A program made the translations under genes and the position numbers. A stretch of DNA of 64,000 nt from Metapseudomonas otitidis (GTDB taxonomy: Bacteria; Pseudomonadota; Gammaproteobacteria; Pseudomonadales; Pseudomonadaceae), in NCBI RefSeq assembly GCF_900111835.1, contig NZ_FOJP01000013.1:62001-126000 (forward strand), in the 5' to 3' direction. The notes below the pieces were generated by a model. It was not told the origin of the DNA. It made no database searches and saw only the letters and a program-made list of their open reading frames with translations. Within the stretch, counting starts at the first letter, position 1. The number at the start of each line of letters is the position of its first letter. Positions 46,716 to 58,397 of this stretch are shown here, piece by piece.

Positions 46716-48728
46716 GTGAACAGCCTGCGCCAACGCCTTGAGAACCTGTCCGTCGGCCGCAAACTGCTGGCCGCCCTGCTGGTCCTGCTGGCCACCGTGC
46801 TGCTGATCGCCAACCTGGCCTTCATCAGCGCCGCCTACTGGATCTCCCAGGAGAGCATGGCGCCCCAGGCCCTGCAGACCCTCGGCCGCCTCATCGCCAC
46901 CCCGCAACTGGCTGGCGAAGCCTTGTCCTCGGCGAAGGCCGCCGAGCATCTGCTCATCCAGCTGGAAGGCTACGGACCGCTGCGCGCCGCCGCGATCTAC
47001 GACAGCCAGGGCCAGCGCCTGGCCGAACGGATCAGCGGCAGCGGCCTGAAGCTCCCGCAGCACGCCGACGCCCTGAAGCGCTGGCGCCTGCATGAATTCC
47101 GCACCACCCAGGTGGTGGAGCTGCCGCAACCGGCAGGCCCACCCGGCCACCTGCTGCTGGTGGCCTCCAGCGAACTGCCCGGCGCCTTCTATACCGGCAC
47201 CCTCAGCGCCAGCCTGGCGATCCTCGCCTGCAGCGTCCTGATGTGGATGCTGGTGGCCCGGCAGATCCGCCGCCTGATCACCCGGCCGATCCACGAACTG
47301 GAAGAACTCTCGCGCCAGGTGACCCGGGAGGAGAACTACTCCCTGCGTGCCGAGCGCGGCCACCGCGACGAGATCGGCAGCCTGGCCGACGCTTTCAACA
47401 CCATGCTCAGCCGCATGGAAGCCCGCGAACAGCAGCTCAAGCGCGCGCGGGACGAGTCCCAGGCGGCCTTCAACCAGGCCCAGGCCCTGGCCGAGGAGAC
47501 ACGCCACTCCAACCGCAAGCTGGAGCTGGAAGTGCAGGTGCGCAGCAAGATCGAAAAGAAGCTGACGGGGTTCCAGAACTACCTCAACAGCATCATCGAC
47601 TCGATGCCGTCGGCGCTGATCGCCCTCGACGAGCAGCTCTACGTCACCCAATGGAACCAGGAAGCCACCGCCCTCTCCGGCACCCCGCTGGACGACGCGC
47701 TCAACCAGCCGGTGTTCCTCGCCTTCCCCTCGCTCAAGCCCTTCCTGCCGCAGATCAAGCGCACTGCCGAGTATCACCGGGTGGAGAAGGTCGAGCGGGT
47801 CAGTTGGCTGATGGGGGAAGAGGTGCACCACTACGCGCTGACCTTCTACCCGCTGATGGGCGGCACCGGGCGTGGCGTGGTGATCCGCATCGACGACATC
47901 ACCCAGCGCCTCTCCATGGAAGAGCTGATGGTGCAGTCGGAGAAGATGCTCTCCGTCGGCGGCCTGGCGGCCGGCATGGCCCACGAGATCAACAACCCCC
48001 TCGGCGCCATCCTGCACAACGTGCAGAACATCCGCCGCCGCCTCTCCCCCGAGCTGGAGAAGAACCGCGAGCAGGCCGAGGCCACCGGCATACGCCTGGA
48101 GGCCGTCAACCAGTACCTGGAAGCACGCGAGGTGCCCAAGCTGCTGGACGGCATCCACCAGGCCGGCAGCCGCGCGGCCAAGATCGTCACCCACATGCTG
48201 GCGTTCAGCCGCCGCAGCAACCGTCAGATGGAGCCCTGCCAACTGCCCCAGTTGCTGGACCAGGCCGTGGAGATCGCCAGCAACGACTTCGACCTCACCG
48301 AGGGCTTCGACTTCAAGGGCATGCGCATCACCCGCGAGTTCGACCCGAAGCTGGGCCCGGTGCCCGGCACCGCCAACGAACTGGAACAGGTGCTGCTCAA
48401 CCTGCTGAAGAACGCCGCCCAGGCCATCCACCAGCGCGAGGATGAACAGGAAGGCCATATCGCCCTGCGCACCCGCCTGGCGCCGCCCTGGGCGGAAATC
48501 CAGGTGGAGGACAACGGCGTGGGCATCCCCGAGAACGTGCGCAAGCGCATCTTCGAACCCTTCTTCACCACCAAGGAGGTGGGCCAGGGCACCGGGCTCG
48601 GGCTCTCCGTCTCCTACTTCATCATCACCAACAACCACAAAGGCCAGATGGAAGTGCAGTCCAAGCCCGGACAGGGCACCTGCTTCACCCTGCGCCTACC
48701 GTTGAATGCCAGCGCCCCAGGAGCCTGA
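46716..48728 (+). CDS. Membrane sensor histidine kinase with HAMP and PAS domains
   Basis: 670 residues from a GTG at 46716. Two transmembrane segments (about 15-38 and 165-188) around a periplasmic region, HAMP (RQIRRLITRPIHELEELSRQVTREENYSLR), a coiled coil, a PAS-like domain (SIIDSMPSALIALDEQLYVTQWNQEA), HisKA with phospho-acceptor His in GMAHEINNPLGAIL near residue 423, and HATPase (LLNLLKNAAQAI, GTGLGLSVSYFII). NtrB/DctB-like kinase core. No cognate transcription-factor response regulator is adjacent; the REC/degenerate-GGDEF gene two genes upstream is a possible partner. Confidence 0.92.
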   Translation: MNSLRQRLENLSVGRKLLAALLVLLATVLLIANLAFISAAYWISQESMAPQALQTLGRLIATPQLAGEALSSAKAAEHLLIQLEGYGPLRAAAIYDSQGQRLAERISGSGLKLPQHADALKRWRLHEFRTTQVVELPQPAGPPGHLLLVASSELPGAFYTGTLSASLAILACSVLMWMLVARQIRRLITRPIHELEELSRQVTREENYSLRAERGHRDEIGSLADAFNTMLSRMEAREQQLKRARDESQAAFNQAQALAEETRHSNRKLELEVQVRSKIEKKLTGFQNYLNSIIDSMPSALIALDEQLYVTQWNQEATALSGTPLDDALNQPVFLAFPSLKPFLPQIKRTAEYHRVEKVERVSWLMGEEVHHYALTFYPLMGGTGRGVVIRIDDITQRLSMEELMVQSEKMLSVGGLAAGMAHEINNPLGAILHNVQNIRRRLSPELEKNREQAEATGIRLEAVNQYLEAREVPKLLDGIHQAGSRAAKIVTHMLAFSRRSNRQMEPCQLPQLLDQAVEIASNDFDLTEGFDFKGMRITREFDPKLGPVPGTANELEQVLLNLLKNAAQAIHQREDEQEGHIALRTRLAPPWAEIQVEDNGVGIPENVRKRIFEPFFTTKEVGQGTGLGLSVSYFIITNNHKGQMEVQSKPGQGTCFTLRLPLNASAPGA

Positions 48729-48729
48729 C

Positions 48730-49305
48730 ATGGGAAACCGCCTTTCGAAGATCTACACCCGCACCGGCGACCAGGGGCAGACCGGCCTCTCCGGCAACCG
48801 TCGCGTCTCCAAGAACCACCCCCGCATCGAAGCCATCGGCGAGGTGGACAGCCTCAACAGCCAGATCGGGCTGCTGCTGGCCGAGATGGCTGAGCGCCAG
48901 GCCGACTGGCCCGGACTGGCCGAGGTGATCGAAGTGCTCGCGCCCTGCCAGCACCGCCTGTTCGACCTGGGTGGTGAACTCTCGATGCCCGAGTACCAGT
49001 CGCTGCGCGCCAGCGAAGTGGAGCGGCTGGAAGTGGCCATCGACCGCTGGAACGAGGAGCTCGGCCCCCTGGAGAACTTCATCCTGCCCGGCGGCTCGCG
49101 CCTGGTGGCCCAGGCCCACGTCTGCCGCTCCGCCGCCCGCACCGCCGAACGCCGTGCCCAGGCCCTCAACGCCGAGGAGCCCCTGCGTGGGGAATTGCTC
49201 GCCTACCTCAACCGCCTCTCCGACCTGCTCTTCGTCGCCGCCCGCCTGATCGCCCGGCGACAGGGGATCGGCGAAGTGCTGTGGCAGGCAGCGGCAAAGG
49301 CCTGA
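48730..49305 (+). CDS. PduO-type cob(I)alamin adenosyltransferase
   Basis: 191 residues from the ATG at 48730, just after the kinase stop. PduO signature KIYTRTGDQGQTGLSGNRRVSKNH at the N-terminus and NFILPGGSRLVAQAHVCRSAARTAERRA near residues 117-144 (ATP and corrinoid site). Converts cob(I)alamin to adenosylcobalamin. Cytoplasmic trimer. No cobalamin genes nearby. Confidence 0.93.
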   Translation: MGNRLSKIYTRTGDQGQTGLSGNRRVSKNHPRIEAIGEVDSLNSQIGLLLAEMAERQADWPGLAEVIEVLAPCQHRLFDLGGELSMPEYQSLRASEVERLEVAIDRWNEELGPLENFILPGGSRLVAQAHVCRSAARTAERRAQALNAEEPLRGELLAYLNRLSDLLFVAARLIARRQGIGEVLWQAAAKA

Positions 49306-49314
49306 AACCACGGC

Positions 49315-49338
49315 TTCGCGAGCAGAGCTCGCTCCTAC
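49315..49338. repeat. REP sequence, left of the transposase
   Basis: The 24 bases are the exact reverse complement of those at 49840-49863. On the minus strand they read GTAGGAGCGAGCTCTGCTCG then CGAA: the GTAG head, then a GC hairpin, typical of a Pseudomonas REP. Confidence 0.85.
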
Positions 49339-49378
49339 GCAGTAGAACGAACCTTGCCGCCAGGAGAGGGAATTCGAT

Positions 49379-49843
49379 GTGCAGCGTTATCAAAGCAGCG
49401 CCCTGCGTCGTGGACGCGTGTCCGAAACGGGCCGGATCTACCTGCTGACGACAGTCACTCACGAACGACAGCTACTTTTCGACAACGTCTATGCCGGGCG
49501 AAAAGTAGTCGAGCAACTGCGCGAAACTCAGTCCAGCGGACTGGCTCAGACGCTTTGCTGGGTACTGATGCCGGATCACCTGCACTGGCTGGTGCAACTG
49601 GAGCACGACTCGCTGGAAAGCCTGATGCGACGTTTCAAGTCCCGAAGTGCCAAGGCAGTCAATCAACACCTTGGAACGCACGGGCGGGCTTGGCAGAAGG
49701 GTTATCACGACCATGCGCTGCGCGCAGAAGAAGATGTGATCGACCTGGCTCGCTATGTCGTGGCCAACCCATTACGGGCTGGCCTAGTCAGCCGGCTTGC
49801 CGATTACCCGCTCTGGGACGCCATCTGGCTCAAAGCCCCGTAG
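49379..49843 (+). CDS. REP-associated tyrosine transposase (RAYT, Y1 HUH family)
   Basis: 154 residues from a GTG at 49379 (GGAGAGG upstream). HUH motif in MPDHLHWLVQL near residue 65, catalytic Tyr likely in DLARYVVANPLRAGL near residues 122-136, and GHxxA-like WQKGYHDHALR. Domesticated IS200-like single-strand nuclease that processes REP sequences. It is bracketed by perfectly inverted REPs, and its TAG stop lies inside the right-hand REP. Codon use is visibly less GC-biased than its neighbours, consistent with mobile origin. Confidence 0.92.
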   Translation: MQRYQSSALRRGRVSETGRIYLLTTVTHERQLLFDNVYAGRKVVEQLRETQSSGLAQTLCWVLMPDHLHWLVQLEHDSLESLMRRFKSRSAKAVNQHLGTHGRAWQKGYHDHALRAEEDVIDLARYVVANPLRAGLVSRLADYPLWDAIWLKAP

Positions 49844-49863
49844 GAGCGAGCTCTGCTCGCGAA
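49840..49863. repeat. REP sequence, right of the transposase, containing its stop codon
   Basis: GTAGGAGCGAGCTCTGCTCG then CGAA, inverted relative to the copy at 49315-49338 with 24 of 24 matches. The transposase stop TAG is bases 49841-49843. Confidence 0.88.
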
Positions 49864-49900
49864 CCCGCGATCAATCGGCAGACACGGTCATGCCATCCAT

Positions 49901-49928
49901 GGGTGGGCGCAAAGAATGGCACCCACCC
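49901..49928 (-). terminator. Hairpin after the Nudix-ThiE gene
   Basis: GGGTGGG and CCCACCC arms (49901-49907 / 49922-49928) 10 bases past the stop at 49938, with no T tract on the minus strand. Weak terminator candidate. Confidence 0.4.
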
Positions 49929-49937
49929 TGCCCCTCT

Positions 49938-50885
49938 TCAGCCTTGGCAGGGCCAGAAGGCACGGATGCCCGCCACGCCCTGGGCGCCGGCTTTCCATGC
50001 CCGCTCACGGTCATCGGGACCGACGCCGCCAAGCAGGTACACCGGCTTGTTGAAGCGGCGGATCATCGATTGCGCGGCCTCCCAGCCCAGGGGCTGCGCA
50101 TCCGGGTGGGTCTGGGTGGGCTGTACGGGCGACAGGGTGACGAAGTCCACCCCCATCCGGGTCGCCAGCTCCAGTTCCTCTTCGCTGTGGCAGGACGCGG
50201 CCAGCCAGCGCGCTTCGGGGAACGGGCGTCCCTTGGCGGCGTACTTGCGCAGTTGCTCGGCGGTCAGGTGCCAACCCGCCGCCGGGAAGTCACCGAGCCA
50301 CTCCAGCGGTCCCTTGAGCATCAACTGGGCCTTGCGCGCGCAGAGCCCCTGGATGTCCACCGCCAAGTCGCGGTACTGCGGGTCGAACATGTTCGGCGCA
50401 CGCAGCTGGATGAGCTGAACACCCTCGGCCACGGCGCGCCGCACGCCTGCCAGCAATTCCGCCGGCTCCAGACCATCCGGGGTGATCAGGTAGCGGTCCG
50501 GCAGCCGTGCGGCAGCGATGATCGGCTGGTTGGCGGCGGGAAAGGCGTAGTCGGGCAGGTCGCGGGACTCCACCCAGGCCAGGGGCTGGCCTTCGGCGCC
50601 ATGAGGCTCGCCGGAGAAGGCGGTGACCTCCCAGACATCCAGCAGCACCTGCTTGTCCGGGTAGTCGTGGTGGATCTGGATCAGCGGGCGGGCGGCTTCG
50701 ACACGGATGCCCAGCTCTTCCTCCAGCTCACGTGCCAGGGCGGCCTCAACGGCCTCCCCATCTTCGACCTTGCCGCCGGGGAACTCCCACAGGCCGCCCT
50801 GGTGCTTCTCCTCCGGGCGCTTGGCAATCAGCACCCGGCCATCGGCGCCACGGATCACGGCTGCCGCTACGTGTACTCGCTTCAT
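49938..50885 (-). CDS. Nudix hydrolase / thiamine-phosphate-synthase-like fusion (MutT family)
   Basis: 315 residues. Residues 1-130 are a MutT-type Nudix domain: MKRVHVAAAVIRGADGRVLIAKR, then the Nudix box GGKVEDGEAVEAALARELEEELGI. Residues about 145-315 resemble ThiE (VQLIQLRAPNMFDPQYRDLAVDIQGL, WLAASCHSEEELELATRMGVDFVTLSPVQPT, LLGGVGPDD). Sanitises oxidised dGTP; the ThiE-like part may be non-catalytic. The same fusion is common in pseudomonads. Start overlaps the upstream GST stop by 4 bases (ATGA). Confidence 0.92.
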   Translation of the reverse strand: MKRVHVAAAVIRGADGRVLIAKRPEEKHQGGLWEFPGGKVEDGEAVEAALARELEEELGIRVEAARPLIQIHHDYPDKQVLLDVWEVTAFSGEPHGAEGQPLAWVESRDLPDYAFPAANQPIIAAARLPDRYLITPDGLEPAELLAGVRRAVAEGVQLIQLRAPNMFDPQYRDLAVDIQGLCARKAQLMLKGPLEWLGDFPAAGWHLTAEQLRKYAAKGRPFPEARWLAASCHSEEELELATRMGVDFVTLSPVQPTQTHPDAQPLGWEAAQSMIRRFNKPVYLLGGVGPDDRERAWKAGAQGVAGIRAFWPCQG

Positions 50886-51523
50886 TCACTGCTCTCCGCT
50901 TCCTCCAGGGCCGCCTGGTACCAACGCTGGAAGGCAGGCCACTGGTAGAGGGTTTCGACATAGGCGGCGGCCTCGTCCGGCAGCGCCACCGCATAACTGC
51001 GCAACCGGCTCGCCACCGGTGCGAAAAAGGCGTCCGCCAGGCTCGGCTGGCCGAACAGGTAGGGCCCGCCCTGGCCGAAGCGGCGACGGCACTCTGCCCA
51101 CAACGCCACGACCCGCTGGATGTCCGCCTCTACCTCCGCCGGCACCGTGTCCAGGGCCTGGCGACGCGCCATGTCCATCGGCATGTGGCTGCGCAGGGCC
51201 ATGAAACCGCTGTGCATCTCGGCGCATACCGACCGGGCAAGGGCTCGCGCGGCGACATCGCGGGGCCAGAGGCCCGCCTCGGGGAAACGCTCGGCGAGGT
51301 ATTCGCCGATGGACAGGGAATCCCAGATGGCGCCATCGGCCTCGGTCAGCAGGACCGGCACCTTGCCCGTGGGGGAGTGGGTCAGCAGGCGCTGGCGGCT
51401 GTCGGGCTGGAAGAGGGGGATGAGGGTCTCGTCATAGGCGGCGCCGGTCAGCTCGATGGCGAGCCAGGCGCGAAGGGACCACGACGAATAGTTCTTGTTG
51501 CCGATCACCAGGTTCAGGGGCAT
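50882..51523 (-). CDS. Glutathione S-transferase family protein
   Basis: 213 residues. N-terminal thioredoxin-fold GST domain (LVIGNKNYSSWSLRAWLAIELTG, KVPVLLTEADGAIWDSLSIGEYLAERFP, with the Ser in the glutathione-binding DS pair) and C-terminal helical domain (PYLFGQPSLADAFFAPVASRLRSY). Cytosolic; conjugation or thiol-related substrate unknown. Coupled to the downstream Nudix gene. Confidence 0.9.
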   Translation of the reverse strand: MPLNLVIGNKNYSSWSLRAWLAIELTGAAYDETLIPLFQPDSRQRLLTHSPTGKVPVLLTEADGAIWDSLSIGEYLAERFPEAGLWPRDVAARALARSVCAEMHSGFMALRSHMPMDMARRQALDTVPAEVEADIQRVVALWAECRRRFGQGGPYLFGQPSLADAFFAPVASRLRSYAVALPDEAAAYVETLYQWPAFQRWYQAALEEAESSE

Positions 51524-51590
51524 GACGTTCTCCTCAGGGGCTGCTCCAGGGGCCGAACACGCACCCTAGAGGGGCCGCCGAGGCCTGGCA

Positions 51591-51626
51591 ATTCCCATCG
51601 CTCATGGGGGCATGAGCGATGGGAAT
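51591..51626 (-). terminator. Perfect 16-bp hairpin after argJ
   Basis: ATTCCCATCGCTCATG (51591-51606) and CATGAGCGATGGGAAT (51611-51626) around GGGG, 9 bases past the argJ stop. No T tract, but the stem is exceptionally long and exact. Likely transcript end or stabilising structure. Confidence 0.6.
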
Positions 51627-51635
51627 GCCGGGCTG

Positions 51636-52853
51636 TCAGGTACGGTATTCGGCGTTGATCTTCACGTACTCGTGGGACAGGTCGGTGGTCCAGATGGTCT
51701 CGTTGCAGTTGCCACGGCCCAGCTCGATGCGGATACCGATTTCCTCGCGGGCCATCACCTCGGCGCCCTGGGCTTCGGTGTAGGTCGACGCGCGGCCGCC
51801 TTTGCTGGCGATGCAGACGTCACCGAGGAACACGTCGATCTTGCTCACGTCCAGGTTCGGCACGCCGGCACGGCCGACCGCAGCCAGGATGCGGCCCCAG
51901 TTGGGGTCGGAGGCGAACAGGGCGGTCTTGATCAGCGGGGAGTGGGCCACGGCGTAGGCCACATCCAGGCACTCCTGGTGGGTGCCACCGCCGTTGACCT
52001 GCACGGTGACGAACTTGGTGGCGCCTTCGCCGTCGCGGACGATGGCCTGGGCCACTTCCATGCACACTTCGAACACCGCCTGCTTCAGGGCGGCGAACAG
52101 CTCGCCGGAGGCCTGGGTGATCTCCGGCAGTGCGGCGCGGCCGGTCGCGACCAGCATGCAGCAGTCGTTGGTGGAGGTGTCACCGTCGATGGTGATGCGG
52201 TTGAAGGACTTGTTGGCGGCATCGCGCAGCAGGTCCTGCAGGACGCCCTGGGCGACCTTCGCGTCGGTGGCGATGTAGCCGAGCATGGTGGCCATGTTGG
52301 GCTTGATCATCCCGGCGCCCTTGCTGATGCCGGTGACGGTGACGGTGACGCCGTCGTGCACGAACTGGCGGCTGGCGCCCTTGGGCAGGGTGTCGGTGGT
52401 CATGATGCCGGTGGCAGCCGCCGCCCAGTTGTTCTCGGAGAGGTCCGCCAGGGCATCGCCCAGCACGGCTTCGATCTTCTCGACCGGCAGTGGCTCGCCG
52501 ATCACGCCGGTGGAGAACGGCAGCACGGCGCTTTCATCCACGCTGGCCAGTTCGGCGAGGCGGGCGCAGGTACGCGCTGCAGCAGCCAGGCCGGGCTCAC
52601 CGGTGCCGGCGTTGGCGTTGCCGGTGTTGGTGAGCAGGTAGCGCACCGGGCCGAGAACGCGCTTGCGAGCCAGGATCACCGGCGCGGCGCAGAAAGCGTT
52701 GAGGGTGAACACACCGGCGACAGTGGAGCCTTCCGCGCATCGCATCACCACCACATCCTTTCGCCCGGGTCGCTTGATGCCGGCAGAGGCGATGCCGAGT
52801 TCGAAACCGGGAACCGGATGGAGGGTGGGCAGAGGGCCGAGACCAACAGCCAT
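51636..52853 (-). CDS. argJ: Bifunctional glutamate N-acetyltransferase ArgJ
   Basis: 405 residues from the ATG at 52853 (AAGGAGC upstream); full length. Ornithine acetyltransferase that recycles the acetyl group in arginine synthesis. The self-cleavage Thr is in [14 protein letters not shown] near residue 190; [17 protein letters not shown] and [10 protein letters not shown] are also present. Cytoplasmic. Downstream of secA, separated by a terminator. Confidence 0.96.
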   Translation of the reverse strand: MAVGLGPLPTLHPVPGFELGIASAGIKRPGRKDVVVMRCAEGSTVAGVFTLNAFCAAPVILARKRVLGPVRYLLTNTGNANAGTGEPGLAAAARTCARLAELASVDESAVLPFSTGVIGEPLPVEKIEAVLGDALADLSENNWAAAATGIMTTDTLPKGASRQFVHDGVTVTVTGISKGAGMIKPNMATMLGYIATDAKVAQGVLQDLLRDAANKSFNRITIDGDTSTNDCCMLVATGRAALPEITQASGELFAALKQAVFEVCMEVAQAIVRDGEGATKFVTVQVNGGGTHQECLDVAYAVAHSPLIKTALFASDPNWGRILAAVGRAGVPNLDVSKIDVFLGDVCIASKGGRASTYTEAQGAEVMAREEIGIRIELGRGNCNETIWTTDLSHEYVKINAEYRT

Positions 52854-52914
52854 GGAAGCGCTCCTTGTCGTGAGGTGGACAGGCGGCGGGGTGCCGCTGT
52901 TCAGGGGGTCAGTG

Positions 52915-52950
52915 TAAAAACGCCGCGAGCGGCTCAAGCCGGTCGCGGCG
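52915..52950 (-). terminator. Intrinsic terminator of secA
   Basis: CGCCGCGA..CGGCTCAAGCCG..TCGCGGCG compound stem followed by TTTTT on the minus strand (52920-52916), 21 bases past the secA stop. Confidence 0.85.
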
Positions 52951-52970
52951 CTGTCGTCATGCCGGGCAGG

Positions 52971-55712
<2,742 letters not shown>

Positions 55713-55829
55713 ATCGAAAGGATCTTCCACATATATGGATGGGGGGCGCTCCCGAAGTCGCCCTTGCAGCCTTCATGGCTGCATGCGAAGGGGGCATTCT
55801 ACTCGGATTCGTTCTGGAGAAAAGCGGCG

Positions 55830-56753
55830 TTATTCCGCGTCGGTGGAACGCGCTATATAGAGGGTCGGATTGACGACTTCGCCATCCCGGGTGACCTCGA
55901 AATGCACGTGTGCGCCGGTGGATCGGCCACTGCTGCCGACCTTGGCGATGGCCTGTCCACGCTGCACCAGATCCCCCACCTCGACGAGGTTGCGCTGGTT
56001 ATGCGCGTAGAGGGTCCGGTACCCGTCGGCATGGCTGATCTCGACCAGGTTGCCGTAGCCGCTCTTGCGGCCCGACCAGGTCACCACACCGGCACCGACT
56101 GCCAGCACATCGCTGCCGGCCTTGGCGGCGAAGTCGACACCCTTGTGGTGGCTGAGCCGACCCGTCAGCGGGTCACTGCGTACACCGAATGGGGAGGACA
56201 CGTAGCCCTGGCGGACAGGCCGGCCAGCCGGGCTGGTGGCGTCGTTGAGGCGGCGCTCACCCAGCAGTTGCTCAAGCACTTCCAACTGCTGCTCGCGGCT
56301 GTGCAGCCGCTCACCGAGCCGGTCGAGCACCTCCATGAACGGCGGCGGCTGGTAGGCCGGTGCGTCGAGTGCATCCTCCGGCCCGCCCTGTCCGACACCC
56401 AGGGAAAAATCGAATTCGCTGGCATCCAGTTCGGCCAGCTCGGCGACACGCTCGCCCAGGGCATCGAGCCGTGTGAGGCGGGCCTGGAGTTCGGCGATAT
56501 GGGCGGCGAAGGCATCCAGCTGTCGCTGGGCATCCTCGCGGGCCTGGGTCATCTCGCTGCGCTGGGCATCGAGCGCATCGGCCAGGCGAGGATCAGCGGA
56601 TACCGACTCGCTCGCGTTCATCCACGAGCCCAGGGCAACGCCGGTGCCGAGCACCAGCCCGAGGCTCAGCAGGCCGCCCAACAGCAGCCAGCGAACGTCC
56701 AGGCTGAGCGACCGCGCCGCACCGCGGTCGCGACTCAGAAAAATGATGTGCAT
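55830..56753 (-). CDS. M23 family metallopeptidase (LytM-type), membrane anchored
   Basis: 307 residues. N-terminal transmembrane segment (about 22-42), a coiled-coil region (about 60-110), then a LytM/M23 domain with HHKGVDFAAKAGSDVLAV (zinc His and Asp) and STGAHVHFEVTRDGEVVNP (HxH) near residue 285. Both zinc-binding motifs look intact, so a peptidoglycan endopeptidase activity is plausible. Gene sits between secA and a divergent DUF721 gene, as in P. aeruginosa. Confidence 0.9.
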   Translation of the reverse strand: MHIIFLSRDRGAARSLSLDVRWLLLGGLLSLGLVLGTGVALGSWMNASESVSADPRLADALDAQRSEMTQAREDAQRQLDAFAAHIAELQARLTRLDALGERVAELAELDASEFDFSLGVGQGGPEDALDAPAYQPPPFMEVLDRLGERLHSREQQLEVLEQLLGERRLNDATSPAGRPVRQGYVSSPFGVRSDPLTGRLSHHKGVDFAAKAGSDVLAVGAGVVTWSGRKSGYGNLVEISHADGYRTLYAHNQRNLVEVGDLVQRGQAIAKVGSSGRSTGAHVHFEVTRDGEVVNPTLYIARSTDAE

Positions 56754-56833
56754 GACTTCCCCATGTGATCCGGCGGGTCGCTGGTGCAGCCTTCTGCTAC
56801 CATGCCCGCTCTGTATTCTTCAGGCGTCCTGCC

Positions 56834-57289
56834 ATGTCTTTTCGTCCCTTGACGGCCCGTTCCCCCGTCGCCTTGCTGAAGGAGGAGAAGCCCCTGAGGG
56901 CCCTGTTCGACCAGGCCCAGCGCATCGACCATCTGCAACGCGTTCTGGAAGGCCAGCTGCAACCGGCGGCCCGCGAGCACTGCCGGGTGGCATCGTGGCG
57001 GGACGGCTGCCTGCTGCTGATCATCAGCGACGGTCACTGGGCGACTCGCCTGCGTTATCAGCAGCGGCGCCTGCAACGTCAGCTGCAGGCACTCGAAGAG
57101 TTCGCGAACTTAACGAAAATCATCTTCAAGGTGCAACCTTCCAGAAGCGCTGGGCGCACCCCCTCTCAGGGCGCTGCGTTGTCCGCCTACGCGGCGGAAA
57201 GTCTGCAATCCACGGCCGAAGGCATCAGCGACCCGCGACTGCGCGCCGCACTCGAACGCCTGGCCTCCAGAGCTCGTCCGACGGACTGA
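56834..57289 (+). CDS. dciA: DUF721 protein, DciA-like replicative helicase loader
   Basis: 151 residues from the ATG at 56834; a longer frame to 56765 has no ribosome binding site. Begins MSFRPLTARSPVALLKEEKPLRALFDQA, with the DUF721 KH-like core REHCRVASWRDGCLLLIISDGHWATRLRYQQRRL. DUF721 proteins of this position are DciA, the ancestral DnaB helicase operator found where DnaC is absent. Assigned from family and location, so moderate confidence. Confidence 0.75.
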   Translation: MSFRPLTARSPVALLKEEKPLRALFDQAQRIDHLQRVLEGQLQPAAREHCRVASWRDGCLLLIISDGHWATRLRYQQRRLQRQLQALEEFANLTKIIFKVQPSRSAGRTPSQGAALSAYAAESLQSTAEGISDPRLRAALERLASRARPTD

Positions 57290-57318
57290 CCCTTTCCTAC
57301 CCAGGCGACAATAATCCG

Positions 57319-57349
57319 GAAAAAAAGAGGCCACCCATCGGGTGGCCTC
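57319..57349 (-). terminator. Intrinsic terminator of lpxC
   Basis: GAGGCCACCC-ATC-GGGTGGCCTC followed by T7 on the minus strand (57326-57320), 25 bases past the lpxC stop. Confidence 0.93.
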
Positions 57350-57373
57350 GAAAGAAAGGAAAGGTATTGTTGC

Positions 57374-58285
57374 TTACACGGCCGCTACCGGGCGCATGTA
57401 GGAGATCGGTGCGGTACTGGCATCCTCGAAGGTCACCACTTCCCAGGCATCCTTGTCGGCGATCAATGCGCGCAGCAGGCGATTGTTGAGCGCATGGCCC
57501 GACTTGTAGCCACGGAACTCGCCGATCAGGCTGTTGCCGAGCAGGTACAGGTCGCCGATGGCGTCGAGGATCTTGTGCTTGACGAACTCGTCCTCGTAAC
57601 GGAGGCCGTCTTCGTTCAGCACGCTGTCCTCGTCCACCACGATGGCGTTGTCGACGCTGCCGCCGAGTGCCAGGTTGTGGGACCGCAGGAACTCCAGGTC
57701 GCGCACGAAACCGAAGGTACGCGCACGGCTGACTTCCTTGACGAAGGTGGTGCTGGAGAAGTCCACCGACGCTTTCTGGGTGCGACCGTTGACCACCGGG
57801 TGGTCGAAGTCGATCTCGAAAGTGACCTTGAAGCCATCGAAGGGAACGAAGGTGGCGCGCTTGTCGCCATCCTGCACACTCACTTCACGCTTGATACGGA
57901 TGAAACGCTTGGGTGCGTCCTGCTCTTCCAGGCCAGCGGACTGGATCAGGAAGACGAACGGACCGGCGCTGCCATCCATGATCGGCACTTCGGCGGCGGA
58001 CAGTTCGACGTAGGCGTTGTCGATACCCAGGCCGGCCATGGCCGAGAGCAGGTGTTCAACCGTGCCGACCTTGACGTCGCCGTTGAAAAGATTGGTGGAC
58101 ATGGTCGTCTCGCCAACATTTTCGGCATAGGCGGCAATCTGGACCATCGGGTCCAGGTCGGTACGGCAGAACACGATGCCGGTGTCCACGGGAGCGGGCT
58201 TGAGGGTCAGGTAGACCTTTTCCCCGGAGTGCAGCCCGACACCCGTGGCACGGATGACGTTCTTGAGAGTGCGTTGTTTGATCAT
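57374..58285 (-). CDS. lpxC: UDP-3-O-acyl-N-acetylglucosamine deacetylase LpxC
   Basis: 303 residues. Committed step of lipid A synthesis, zinc enzyme in the cytoplasm. Zinc ligands in [19 protein letters not shown] near residue 78 and in [15 protein letters not shown] near residue 237; [24 protein letters not shown] start. The conserved neighbour of ftsZ at the end of the division cluster. Own terminator downstream. Confidence 0.98.
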   Translation of the reverse strand: MIKQRTLKNVIRATGVGLHSGEKVYLTLKPAPVDTGIVFCRTDLDPMVQIAAYAENVGETTMSTNLFNGDVKVGTVEHLLSAMAGLGIDNAYVELSAAEVPIMDGSAGPFVFLIQSAGLEEQDAPKRFIRIKREVSVQDGDKRATFVPFDGFKVTFEIDFDHPVVNGRTQKASVDFSSTTFVKEVSRARTFGFVRDLEFLRSHNLALGGSVDNAIVVDEDSVLNEDGLRYEDEFVKHKILDAIGDLYLLGNSLIGEFRGYKSGHALNNRLLRALIADKDAWEVVTFEDASTAPISYMRPVAAV

Positions 58286-58397
58286 GGCTGTGGCCGCTTT
58301 CGCGCTAGTTGCGAACTGTTTTCAACAATGGCCGGGGATAATAGCAGAACCGGCCTTTGCTGAACACCAATCACAGACATAGCGCTGATTGACTCCA

